This document shows, piece by piece, positions 1 through 6,912 of a stretch of 13,120 nucleotides of DNA. Origin of the DNA: Rickettsiales bacterium (GTDB lineage: Bacteria; Pseudomonadota; Alphaproteobacteria; TMED109); assembly GCA_002720125.1 (NCBI GenBank), contig PBGQ01000006.1, forward strand, positions 10,722 through 23,841. Reading direction: 5' to 3'. Under the pieces are notes generated by a model. It was not told the origin of the DNA and did no database searches. It saw only the letters and a program-made list of their open reading frames with translations. How positions within the stretch are numbered: position 1 is the stretch's first letter; each line of letters begins with the position of its first letter. Made by a program: the position numbers and the translations under genes.

Positions 1-1149
1 AATCTTATCAATAGCATTTTTACATTTCTTAAAGTTATGCACTAATGATATCCTAATAAAATTCTTTCCAGGATTTTTTTTGTTTCCTTTTGACAAATAT
101 TTTCCTGGCATTACCTTTATTTTATATTTTGAATAAAGGTTTTTTGTAAACTTTTCTCCATCCTTAACATTTATCCAGAGATAAAAACCAGCTTCAGGTT
201 TTTTGTAAAAGCTGTATTTAGAAAATATTTTATTTGCATAATTAATTTTCCTTTCATATTCTTTTCTATTGTCAACAACATGTTTATCATCATCCCATAA
301 CTTTGCTGATGCTAGTTGTATTGGAATTGGTATTGAAGGAGCTGAATAGCTTCTTAGTCTCTTGAATAAAGAAATAATTCTCTTATCTCCTACTACAAAA
401 CCTGACCGCATGCCAGCTACATTAGATCTTTTTGACAATGAATGATAAATTAGAATATTTTTAAGCCCATTACCTATTTCTTCACATGCTTTAATAGCCC
501 CCTTTGGAACATCATGATAATAAATATCACTATAACATTCGTCTACAACCATTACGGAATTATATTTTCTTATTAGTTTTATAATGTCTTTCATATATTG
601 AAAATTAATAATTTTCCCCTGAGGATTTGAAGGTGAACAAAGATAAACAAGAGATTTCTTTTTACTTAATCTTTTCTCTAAGTCCGAAAGATTAAAAAAA
701 GAGCTTTCAGTATTATTACGTCCTAAATATTCTACACTAGATTTATGTATTAAGGACGATGCTATATAAGCTTGATAGAAAGGGTTAGGCACTATTACAT
801 TTTCAAAATCTAGAGTGATGGCTATAGAAAATAGGCCCTCTCTTGTACCTGAGAGTGGAAGAACTTCATCAACTAAAAAATTTTTTTTTAAGTTAAAGCG
901 TCTTTTTAACCAATTTTTATAAGATTCTCTTAATTCTTTTATGCCCGCAACTGGTGGATACAAATGCCATTTATTACCTGCTTCTATGAGAATTTTTTCT
1001 ACAAAATCTGGTATTTCATGATAGGGTTGGCCTATAGACATATCTAAAGTATTTTTTTTATTCACGTCAATTGCTTCAGATAACAATCTCCTCAGCCTTT
1101 CAAAAGGGTAATCCGATAATTTTTTAATATGATTATTTAAATATATCAT
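1..1149 (-). CDS. dapC: N-succinyldiaminopimelate aminotransferase (DapC-like), 3' end cut by window edge
   Basis: A fold-type I, PLP-dependent class I/II aminotransferase, read from ATG at 1149 through 383 open codons to the window edge; only a few C-terminal residues should be missing. DapC transfers the amino group from glutamate to N-succinyl-2-amino-6-ketopimelate in the succinylase branch of lysine and meso-diaminopimelate synthesis, in the cytoplasm. Visible marks are the opening YPFERLRRLL (residues 14-23), PNPFYQAY (121-128), CSPSNPQG (171-178), the PLP-contacting Asp in VVDECYSDIY (D203), the Schiff-base Lys in HSLSKRSN (K240) followed by VAGMRSGFVVGD, and a late AGFYLW. The SLSKRSN-x-x-G-x-RSG stretch and the N-terminus resemble proteobacterial DapC more than aspartate aminotransferases. 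It starts 5 bp after the amidase stop, so the two are probably cotranscribed. Substrate specificity is inferred; another class I aminotransferase role is possible. Confidence 0.75.
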   Translation of the reverse strand, partial: MIYLNNHIKKLSDYPFERLRRLLSEAIDVNKKNTLDMSIGQPYHEIPDFVEKILIEAGNKWHLYPPVAGIKELRESYKNWLKRRFNLKKNFLVDEVLPLSGTREGLFSIAITLDFENVIVPNPFYQAYIASSLIHKSSVEYLGRNNTESSFFNLSDLEKRLSKKKSLVYLCSPSNPQGKIINFQYMKDIIKLIRKYNSVMVVDECYSDIYYHDVPKGAIKACEEIGNGLKNILIYHSLSKRSNVAGMRSGFVVGDKRIISLFKRLRSYSAPSIPIPIQLASAKLWDDDKHVVDNRKEYERKINYANKIFSKYSFYKKPEAGFYLWINVKDGEKFTKNLYSKYKIKVMPGKYLSKGNKKNPGKNFIRISLVHNFKKCKNAIDKI

Positions 1150-1154
1150 TATTC

Positions 1155-2516
1155 TTATAAATTTATTATATTTTCGCACTTTTCTGCAATACTTAACAAT
1201 TTTTTCTCTTTCCCTGAACTTGCTAAGATTGATAAAGAAAGCCAGTTGTGCCGTTTTAAAATAATAGGAATACTAATAGCGCACATATTTATTATATTTG
1301 CAATTCTAGTATTATCTAATACTTTGATATTAGCTACATTATAATCAACAGGCTTTTTTAATGTCTCCATTGCAGGAGGATGCATGCTTAAAGTAGGGAA
1401 CATCAAAACATCATACTTTTTTGTCTTTTCTCCAATAACTTTCTTAAAATATTTTAATTTATCTTCTATCTTCAACTTATTTTGTTTTTTTAATTTTCTC
1501 CCTAATATTAACCTTTTTTGAACATTAGGATCTATGCCAGAAATATTACCTTTGAATATCTTATTCCAATATCTCCAAGCATCATAATTTACAATTGACC
1601 CATTTTCTGAAATGTATTGATTTATTTCATTAAATTCTGGGATTTCTAAATATTCTAATTCTATTCCGCTTATAACAAATTTATTAAAAATTTCATAAAA
1701 CTTACTTTTGTTTTTATTTTCTAATTTTTCTAATGTAAAATCTACTACTACCATTGCTTTTATTTTATTATCTTCTATGGAATAGTGGTTACTTTCTCTT
1801 TTGGTGAAAATATCATATACCAATTGAATATCCTTAACACACTTTGATATTATTCCCACAGTGTCATAGCTCTTTGACAACGGAAGTATTCCTTTAGTAG
1901 AAACCTTACCCAATGATGGTTTAAAGCCTACCAAATTATTCCAAGCAGCTGGAATTCTTACGGACCCAGCTGTATCTGTCCCTATAGCTAAAGGCACAAG
2001 ATTATTTGAAACCGCAGTAGCAGAACCAGTACTAGAACCTCCAGCAGCAAATTCTTTGTTCTTAATTATTATTTTTGGTAAAGGATTGTATCTATTTGTA
2101 CCTATGCCTCCAAAAGCCAATTCTACCGTACCTGTTTTTGCTAAGGAAATTAATCCTGCATTTTTTGCTAACCTTACCACTGTAGCATCCCTAACTTGTG
2201 CATTCTTTCTCCAGTTATAAACTTTTTTTGAGCCTGCAAATGCAGGGTTTTGCTCAATATCTATCATGTCCTTCCAAGCCATGGGTATTCCATCTAATAT
2301 ACCTTTTCTTCTTCCTTCTTTTTGTCTCCTCCAAGATCTCATAGCTTCATTTTTTGCTTTAGATATCATTAAATTAACAAAACTCGATTTGATATTGTTG
2401 TCATTGCTTCTGTAAATGCTTATATAATATTCAAGTAAACTAATAGGATCTAATTTTTTAGATTCTAGTAAATAGCCTAATTCATATGCACACAAATTTT
2501 TTAAATCTTTTGCCAT
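1155..2516 (-). CDS. Amidase-signature family hydrolase
   Basis: A 453-residue amidase-signature (AS) enzyme, which hydrolyses a C-N amide bond through a Ser-cisSer-Lys triad. The whole triad is visible: K82 in MAWKDMID, S161 in AGGSSTGSA, and S185 in GTDTAGSVRIPA. The 24-residue gap between the two serines is the one I recall for FAAH (S217/S241). The conserved GFKPSLGKVS follows directly. There is no signal peptide or membrane segment, so it should be cytoplasmic. It is unlikely to be GatA: the serine motif reads SSTGS rather than SSGGS, the protein is somewhat short, and no gatC or gatB lies next to it. The true substrate cannot be told from sequence. It is the first gene of a minus-strand pair with the dapC-like gene 5 bp downstream, and it diverges from ubiH across only 32 bp. 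No Shine-Dalgarno motif precedes the ATG. Confidence 0.88.
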   Translation of the reverse strand: MAKDLKNLCAYELGYLLESKKLDPISLLEYYISIYRSNDNNIKSSFVNLMISKAKNEAMRSWRRQKEGRRKGILDGIPMAWKDMIDIEQNPAFAGSKKVYNWRKNAQVRDATVVRLAKNAGLISLAKTGTVELAFGGIGTNRYNPLPKIIIKNKEFAAGGSSTGSATAVSNNLVPLAIGTDTAGSVRIPAAWNNLVGFKPSLGKVSTKGILPLSKSYDTVGIISKCVKDIQLVYDIFTKRESNHYSIEDNKIKAMVVVDFTLEKLENKNKSKFYEIFNKFVISGIELEYLEIPEFNEINQYISENGSIVNYDAWRYWNKIFKGNISGIDPNVQKRLILGRKLKKQNKLKIEDKLKYFKKVIGEKTKKYDVLMFPTLSMHPPAMETLKKPVDYNVANIKVLDNTRIANIINMCAISIPIILKRHNWLSLSILASSGKEKKLLSIAEKCENIINL

Positions 2517-2548
2517 AATCTAAATTATTATTATATTTATAATATATT
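2517..2548. promoter_or_regulatory. Compact divergent promoter region between the amidase and ubiH genes
   Basis: These 32 bases consist almost only of A and T and must serve two divergent genes unless the promoters lie inside coding sequence. On the plus strand a perfect TATAAT sits at 2538-2543, which would place transcription start at about 2550, on the ubiH ATG (2549). On the minus strand TATAAT reads from 2535 to 2530, placing the start near 2523, about 7 bases before the amidase ATG (2516). Neither start codon has a Shine-Dalgarno motif. A TTGCCA at 2510-2515 resembles a -35 box for ubiH, but the 22 bp spacing is too long. TATAAT is common by chance in such AT-rich DNA, so the boxes are only candidates. 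Confidence 0.35.
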
Positions 2549-3742
2549 ATGTATAAAAATTTTGATATAATTATAGCAGGTTCAGGTTTAGCAGGGTTAA
2601 CTTCTGCAATAGCATTATCCAAGATTGGCTATAAAATTGGACTTGTAGATCCCAGACCTTTTAAAGATTTCTTAAAAAAAACGTATGATTTTAGAACTAC
2701 AGCTTTATCTTACCAGGCAGCAGAATTTTATAATAAAATTGAATCCTGGAAACATATAAAAAAGTACACCTGTCCAATTAGAAACATTCTTGTAGAAGAA
2801 CCGACTTCTGGAGCTTATTCTTATTTAAATAAAAAAAATCTGTCAGACAGCACTCTTGGTTTTATGATACAAAATAAAAACCTCTTCAAAGTATTGTTGA
2901 GTATTGTAGAAAAAAATAATAATATCATAAAGATAGACGATAAAATAATACATTTTAATAGAAAAAAAGATAAAATATTTATAGATTTAGAAAAAGAAAA
3001 ATTATGCTCTTCATTGTTAATTGCTGCTGATGGAAAAAATTCATTCATAAGAAAAACCACTAATATAAAAACATTTTATAAAGACTATAAACAAAAGGCT
3101 TTCATTTTTAATATTAAACATCAATATTCTCACAAAAACCTTGCAACAGAAAATTTTTTAGAAAGTGGACCACTAGCATCCTTACCTTTGTTAATTAATA
3201 AGTCTACTAAATATTCCTCTATAGTATGGTCTTGTAATATGCCTTATTATTACCAGTTCTTAAAAAGTAAAAGAAAATCTTTAGAAATGCTCATTAAAAG
3301 AAACTTAAATAAATGTTACGGAGATCTAGAAATAATATCTCCAATAAGTAGTTGGGATTTATCTCTTACTAATGCTAGTAAATATGTAGACCATAGAATA
3401 TTGTTGATAGGAGATGCAGCTCATGCAATTCATCCTATAGCTGGACAAGGTTTTAACTTAACCATAAGAGGTATTAATAGGTTTTATGAAACAGCTTCTA
3501 CTAATTATAAAGATAATCAAGATTTAGGTTGTGTCAATAATCTAATGAGTTACAACAATGCTCATTACCTCGATGCAAAATTACTCATAATGGCTACAGA
3601 TAGACTTAATTTTTTATTCTCAAATAATAATATTGTTTTGAGGGTATTAAGAAGGAATGGTATCAAAGTTTTTAATCGAATTAATCTTTTAAAGAGCGTA
3701 TTCAAAAATTATGCTTCTCATGGAAAACTATCTATTACATAA
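2549..3742 (+). CDS. ubiH: UbiH/UbiF/COQ6-family FAD-dependent ubiquinone biosynthesis hydroxylase
   Basis: A 397-residue class A flavin monooxygenase of the family that hydroxylates the ubiquinone ring with NAD(P)H and O2, working at the inner face of the cytoplasmic membrane. All three FAD motifs are present: the N-terminal dinucleotide fold with GSGLAG (11-16), the DG motif AADGKNSFIRK (159-169), and GDAAHAIHPIAGQGFNLTIRG (288-308). The family signatures RTTALS (49-54) and SGPLASLPL are also visible. Length is typical. The start is fixed by the fold, which begins seven residues after the Met. Which ring position it hydroxylates is unclear: alphaproteobacteria use UbiH, UbiF, UbiI, UbiL or UbiM-type paralogues that cannot be separated by eye, so the symbol stands for the family. 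It converges with the Trm112-like gene, with one base between the two stop codons. Confidence 0.85.
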   Translation: MYKNFDIIIAGSGLAGLTSAIALSKIGYKIGLVDPRPFKDFLKKTYDFRTTALSYQAAEFYNKIESWKHIKKYTCPIRNILVEEPTSGAYSYLNKKNLSDSTLGFMIQNKNLFKVLLSIVEKNNNIIKIDDKIIHFNRKKDKIFIDLEKEKLCSSLLIAADGKNSFIRKTTNIKTFYKDYKQKAFIFNIKHQYSHKNLATENFLESGPLASLPLLINKSTKYSSIVWSCNMPYYYQFLKSKRKSLEMLIKRNLNKCYGDLEIISPISSWDLSLTNASKYVDHRILLIGDAAHAIHPIAGQGFNLTIRGINRFYETASTNYKDNQDLGCVNNLMSYNNAHYLDAKLLIMATDRLNFLFSNNNIVLRVLRRNGIKVFNRINLLKSVFKNYASHGKLSIT

Positions 3743-3743
3743 T

Positions 3744-3932
3744 TTATAAAATTTTCCTTGCTTCTTCTGGTAACAATATCGGTATACCATTTTTAATGGG
3801 ATAAGCTAATTTTGCTTCTTTGCTTATTAATTCTTTTTTATTACTATCTAATAATAATTCTTTCTTTGAAATAGGGCAAACTAATATTTTTAAGAGATTT
3901 TTGTCAAAGATATCATCACTGTCTTTTTTCAT
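3744..3932 (-). CDS. Trm112-like (UPF0434/YcaR family) small protein
   Basis: A 62-residue protein with the full Trm112/YcaR pattern: [14 protein letters not shown] near the N-terminus, then [25 protein letters not shown]. Eukaryotic Trm112 activates methyltransferases; the bacterial short form has no firmly assigned role. Only one cysteine is present (C19, in the CP pair), whereas the E. coli homologue has CPxC, so this copy probably does not hold zinc through a cysteine cluster. It is the last gene of the minus-strand unit, starting 9 bp after the LON-domain gene stop with no visible Shine-Dalgarno motif, so translation may depend on reinitiation. Identification is firm; function is unknown. 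Confidence 0.88.
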   Translation of the reverse strand: MKKDSDDIFDKNLLKILVCPISKKELLLDSNKKELISKEAKLAYPIKNGIPILLPEEARKIL

Positions 3933-3941
3933 AATTAAATA

Positions 3942-4592
3942 TCAATTAATACTTTCATTTTCTATATCATTTTTATTAGAGGCATACATCTTAAGTAAAG
4001 AAATGAGAATATCAAATCTACTTTTTCCACTAACAGCTTCCAGTATAGCTTGTTTTTCGTTTGGTTTAAAAGAACATATTTGAGGAATTGATGCAAGTAT
4101 CTGTTCAGATGAAATTTTTGATATCTCGGAAAAGTCTACGTTAATATTATTTTTTTCAAAGTATATTCTGAGATATTTCAAAAGCTCAGAGATATCTATA
4201 TTAGATTTTTTTTCTTGTAGATCCTCTAAGTAAGGATCCCAGTCAGGAATTATATTTCTATAACCATTGATAAGTTTTAACTCTTGCTTTACTCTAAATC
4301 TTAATACTCCAGCTAGTTCTATCAAAAATCTTCCGTCAGCTGTTTCTGTAAAAGACATTATTTTTCCTGCACATCCTACAGGATAGATATCTGTTGTAGA
4401 GTTATTTTTACCAGAAAAGGGTTGTATCATTCCTATCATTCTATGCTTACTGAGCACTGACTCGACCATAGCAATATATCTTGGTTCAAATATATTAAGC
4501 GGTAAAGTTCCAAATGGAAGAACAATTGCTCCTGGCAAGGGAAATATTGGTAACTGATTTGGTAAATCTAATTTCTGGAAATTTTTTATCAT
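3942..4592 (-). CDS. LON peptidase N-terminal (substrate-binding) domain protein
   Basis: A stand-alone LON N-terminal domain protein without the AAA+ ATPase or the Ser-Lys protease part, so it is not a peptidase itself. The signature IFPLPGAIVLPFGTLPLNIFEPRY is near the N-terminus, followed by MIGMIQP and, later, a GCAGKIMSFTETADGRFLIELAGVLRFRV-like core whose pieces VGCAGKI and GRFLIEL match the family. The start is set at 4592 (216 residues). An earlier in-frame ATG at 4646 would add 18 residues but overlap the preceding gene by more than 50 bases. The chosen ATG follows that gene's TAA with a single base between, typical of coupled genes. The family is common in alphaproteobacteria beside thioredoxin-TPR genes; its role is thought to be in proteostasis, but it is not well defined. 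Confidence 0.88.
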   Translation of the reverse strand: MIKNFQKLDLPNQLPIFPLPGAIVLPFGTLPLNIFEPRYIAMVESVLSKHRMIGMIQPFSGKNNSTTDIYPVGCAGKIMSFTETADGRFLIELAGVLRFRVKQELKLINGYRNIIPDWDPYLEDLQEKKSNIDISELLKYLRIYFEKNNINVDFSEISKISSEQILASIPQICSFKPNEKQAILEAVSGKSRFDILISLLKMYASNKNDIENESIN

Positions 4593-4593
4593 G

Positions 4594-5502
4594 TTATTTA
4601 AACAATGTATTAGACAATTTTGTTCTTCCTTCAACCACCAAATCATTATTGTTTCCTAAATAAGAAAAAAGCGTTAATAGTTCACGTTTTGCAATGCCTT
4701 CATTCCAGCTTTTATTTTTGGAGATTATAAACAATAAATGTTCAATAGCTTCACTATAATTTCTTTTTAATATGCAGTTTCTAGCAATCTGCATTCTAAT
4801 TTCTAAATCATTTGGTCTTTGATCTAAATCTTCATCGCTTAACCTTCCGATCTTATCTTTTATTACTGAAAAATATTCTTTAGCTTCTATCAATGATTTG
4901 ATTTCTATAGTATCCTTAATATCCTCTTCCATTTGACTAAGCAATTCTTCTAATTCTTTTATCTTATTTAACTCTAAAAAACATTTGCCCAAGCCATTTA
5001 AAGATTTTATAAGCTCATTTCTAGGCAAATTAGATGAAATAAGACCTGAAAATTCATTTATAGCTTGGTCATATTCTTTTGCCTCAAGTTTTCTTTCTGC
5101 CTCACTGACTAATTTCTTTATTTCTTCTATTTCGTTTTGTGAGTGTGATGCAATATTAATTAATTCGTCAAAGAAATTTAAAATTTCATTGTGAGACTTT
5201 AGTCCAGCAAATCCGTTAGCTGGTTTACCCTGAAAAAAAGCCATTACAGTCGGAAGTGATTGAATTCTTAGTTGTTGAGCTAACTCCTGGTTTTCGTCTA
5301 CATTGATTTTTATCAACTTTACTTTTCCTGCATTCTTATTTGTAATCTCTTCTAAAATAGGTGTTAATTGTTTACATGGATTACACCAAGGTGCCCAAAA
5401 ATCCACTACTATAGGCTTATCCTTTGACTGCTCTATCACTTTTTCTATAAAAGTAGAGCTATCTGCGTTTTCTATAAGATTTGCAGTTAGTTCAGTTACC
5501 AT
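4594..5502 (-). CDS. Thioredoxin-TPR fusion protein (CnoX/YbbN-like co-chaperedoxin)
   Basis: A 302-residue protein with a thioredoxin domain (about residues 10-115) followed by a helical TPR-like region (about 125-300). The active site reads DFWAPWCNPCKQLTPIL, with C40 and C43; the cis-Pro loop is in QSLPTVMAFFQGK. CnoX proteins hold stress-damaged clients and pass them to GroEL or DnaK while guarding cysteines from over-oxidation. Most thioredoxins have CGPC; E. coli CnoX has lost the first cysteine. Here both cysteines remain, with Asn in place of Gly, so some redox activity is likely. There is no signal peptide, so it is cytoplasmic. It lies 12 bp after the zinc-finger gene and directly before the LON-domain gene. 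An AAGAG about 7 bases upstream is a weak ribosome binding site. Confidence 0.9.
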   Translation of the reverse strand: MVTELTANLIENADSSTFIEKVIEQSKDKPIVVDFWAPWCNPCKQLTPILEEITNKNAGKVKLIKINVDENQELAQQLRIQSLPTVMAFFQGKPANGFAGLKSHNEILNFFDELINIASHSQNEIEEIKKLVSEAERKLEAKEYDQAINEFSGLISSNLPRNELIKSLNGLGKCFLELNKIKELEELLSQMEEDIKDTIEIKSLIEAKEYFSVIKDKIGRLSDEDLDQRPNDLEIRMQIARNCILKRNYSEAIEHLLFIISKNKSWNEGIAKRELLTLFSYLGNNNDLVVEGRTKLSNTLFK

Positions 5503-5514
5503 AAAGTTACTCTT

Positions 5515-5682
5515 CTATAAATCTTCATAAGTAAAAACCTTTCCACAGTATGGGCAATCAGTATTAGTACCTCTAGTAATTTTTAAATATATTAAAGGAT
5601 GTTTATTATCTGCATAATCTTTATCGTCTCTACCTACAGAACCATCACACGATACTTTTTTAGTTTCCTGATTTTCCGACAT
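5515..5682 (-). CDS. zf-CHCC zinc-finger protein (NDUFS6-like), 55 aa
   Basis: A 55-residue protein found by translating the minus strand from ATG at 5682 to TAG at 5517-5515. It carries the zf-CHCC zinc ligands in order: C12 (in VSCDGS), H28 (in NKHPLIYLKI), and C43 and C46 (in CPYCGKVF). This pattern, with CDG, HP-x-x-YL and CPYCG-x-x-F, matches the bacterial relatives of NDUFS6, an accessory zinc subunit of respiratory complex I that is present in mitochondria and, from memory, in Paracoccus. A complex I role here is inferred from family, since no nuo gene is in the window. It is the first gene of the unit that continues with the thioredoxin-TPR gene 12 bp later. Confidence 0.88.
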   Translation of the reverse strand: MSENQETKKVSCDGSVGRDDKDYADNKHPLIYLKITRGTNTDCPYCGKVFTYEDL

Positions 5683-5688
5683 TTAATA

Positions 5689-5716
5689 ATATTAATATCT
5701 ATTAAATTATTTTCAA
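5689..5716 (-). promoter_or_regulatory. Candidate promoter for the zinc-finger/CnoX/LON/Trm112 unit
   Basis: Reading the minus strand, TTGAAA (5716-5711) resembles a -35 box and TAATAT (5694-5689) a weak -10 box, 16 bp apart. This predicts a start at about 5682, on the ATG of the zinc-finger gene, so the message would be leaderless. The surrounding 102 bp between this gene and the tRNA are almost pure A/T, and such matches arise easily by chance. Confidence 0.22.
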
Positions 5717-5784
5717 TATTATAATAATAAGTACAAAGCATATCTATATGATTTTTTTTAATTATATGTTAATCTATATGTAAA

Positions 5785-5859
5785 GCGGGTGTAGCTCAGG
5801 GGTAGAGCACAACCTTGCCAAGGTTGGGGTCGAGGGTTCGAATCCCTTCACCCGCTCCA
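5785..5859 (+). tRNA. tRNA-Gly (anticodon GCC)
   Basis: A complete 75-base tRNA that stands out by its G/C content. The acceptor stem GCGGGTG pairs with CACCCGC (5849-5855), followed by discriminator T and an encoded CCA (5857-5859). The D arm is GCTC/GAGC, the anticodon stem CAACC/GGTTG encloses TTGCCAA with GCC at 5817-5819, and the T arm contains the usual TTCGAAT loop closed by GAGGG/CCCTT. GCC reads GGC and GGT glycine codons. It stands 12 bp before the peptidase gene with no terminator between. Confidence 0.97.
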
Positions 5860-5871
5860 TTAGTTATTAAG

Positions 5872-6912
5872 ATGAATTATAAAAATATTTTTCTAATATC
5901 ACGTTTATTATTCCTTGCCTTCTCCCTAATATTAGTTAATTGTTCAAAAAATACGGTAAGAATAGAAAATGTAGACTCTGACTTAGAAGAACAAGAGGCT
6001 ATTTTACAGAAAAAAATACTTATAGAACAAATGGCTGATTCGGCTAAAATTCTACACAACATTTCATGGCCTGTATTGAAAAAAAATAAAGAATTTTGCA
6101 ACACAAGTAATAACTTTTCTTTTGGATTTTTATTTGCTACTGCTAAAGACCTTGCCCCTAAAGATTTTCCTTTATATAAAAAAATTTTTAATAGCAATAT
6201 AAAAAAAAGTATTTTTGAAGACTATGGTACAAAAAGTTTTCCAGTAGTTATTTCAATTGCAAAAAATAGTCCGGCACAAGATGGTGAATTACTAGAGAAT
6301 GATATTATTTTAGAAATCAATGCAGAAAATACTTCAAACTTTAGAAAAAAATTATCAGAGATGCTTTCAAAAAGAAGATTGCTAAGTATGAAAATACTTC
6401 GGAATGGGGAAATAATTGAAAAACAAATGTTAGGTATTAAAATTTGTAATTATAATATTCAACCTTTGCCATCGGCTATGCCCAATGCATTTGCTGATGG
6501 AAAAAAAATTTTCGTAACTTTAGGAGCAATTAAGTTAGCAAATACAGTTGATGAGTTAGCTTTCCTTATAGGTCATGAACTAGCTCACAATATTTTCCAT
6601 TACAAATCAACAGGAAGCAATGAAGCTTTAACGCACTCAATAAAGTATGATGATAGACCAAAAATTAGAGACTTAAAATCTATCCTAGTTTATTCAAACC
6701 AAAGGAGAGAAATAGAGGCAGATATTAAAGGACTGGAATTAGCTTATAGGGCTGGGTTTGATTTAAAAAACGTTAATGACTATTGGCGGAGACTGTCTGT
6801 ATTTTATCCCGAATTAATAAAAAAATCTTCTATTTATCATAAGGGAAACGCTTACCGAGCAAGTCTTATAAAAAAAACACTCGAAAGAATAAAAGAGAAT
6901 TATGAAAAATAA
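5872..6912 (+). CDS. M48-family metallopeptidase lipoprotein with PDZ domain
   Basis: A 346-residue zinc metallopeptidase. The N-terminus (MNYKNIF, a hydrophobic run, then LVNC with C24) looks like a lipoprotein signal, predicting a lipid-anchored periplasmic protein. A PDZ-like segment lies at about residues 122-190 (VVISIAKNSPAQDGELLENDIILEIN). The M48 site is HELAH (H235, E236, H239), with the third ligand probably E280 in REIEAD, followed by the usual GLELAYRAGFD. Such proteins act in envelope protein quality control. The reading frame stays open upstream to an ATG at 5815, but that lies inside the tRNA, so the start is the ATG at 5872, whose product begins with a proper signal sequence. 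There is no clear Shine-Dalgarno motif. Its last codons overlap the next gene by 11 bases. The exact substrate is unknown. Confidence 0.88.
   Translation: MNYKNIFLISRLLFLAFSLILVNCSKNTVRIENVDSDLEEQEAILQKKILIEQMADSAKILHNISWPVLKKNKEFCNTSNNFSFGFLFATAKDLAPKDFPLYKKIFNSNIKKSIFEDYGTKSFPVVISIAKNSPAQDGELLENDIILEINAENTSNFRKKLSEMLSKRRLLSMKILRNGEIIEKQMLGIKICNYNIQPLPSAMPNAFADGKKIFVTLGAIKLANTVDELAFLIGHELAHNIFHYKSTGSNEALTHSIKYDDRPKIRDLKSILVYSNQRREIEADIKGLELAYRAGFDLKNVNDYWRRLSVFYPELIKKSSIYHKGNAYRASLIKKTLERIKENYEK

Noticed and set aside
1155-2516. Amidase as GatA, the Glu-tRNA(Gln) amidotransferase subunit
   Set aside because: The serine motif reads SSTGS rather than SSGGS, the protein is somewhat short, and gatC and gatB are not next to it.
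2821-3060. Minus-strand open frame inside ubiH, and similar antisense frames inside purH, the dehydratase, LON-domain and MFS genes
   Set aside because: Each lies opposite a gene with clear family motifs and shows no recognisable motif of its own; long A/T-rich antisense frames rich in Phe, Ile and Leu are expected by chance.
3741-3753. AATTT/AAATT inverted repeat followed by T residues, as a terminator between the converging ubiH and Trm112-like genes
   Set aside because: The stem is five A/T pairs only, too weak for an intrinsic terminator, and such repeats are expected in this base composition.
4593-4646. Longer start for the LON-domain protein at 4646
   Set aside because: It would overlap the thioredoxin-TPR gene by more than 50 bases, and the added residues do not match the family; the ATG at 4592 sits one base after the preceding stop.
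5683-5784. A/T-rich spacer with short repeats of TAATAT and ATAATA, considered as a repeat array or small RNA gene
   Set aside because: The repeats are short, irregular and explained by base composition; no G/C-bearing stem is present apart from the tRNA that follows.
5760-5784. Promoter for the tRNA with a -10 box near 5770-5775
   Set aside because: TAATCT is a weak match and no -35 box is visible; a promoter must exist nearby, but it cannot be placed with confidence.
5815-5871. In-frame upstream extension of the M48 peptidase to an ATG at 5815
   Set aside because: The extension lies mostly inside the tRNA-Gly gene, and the ATG at 5872 gives a proper lipoprotein signal sequence.
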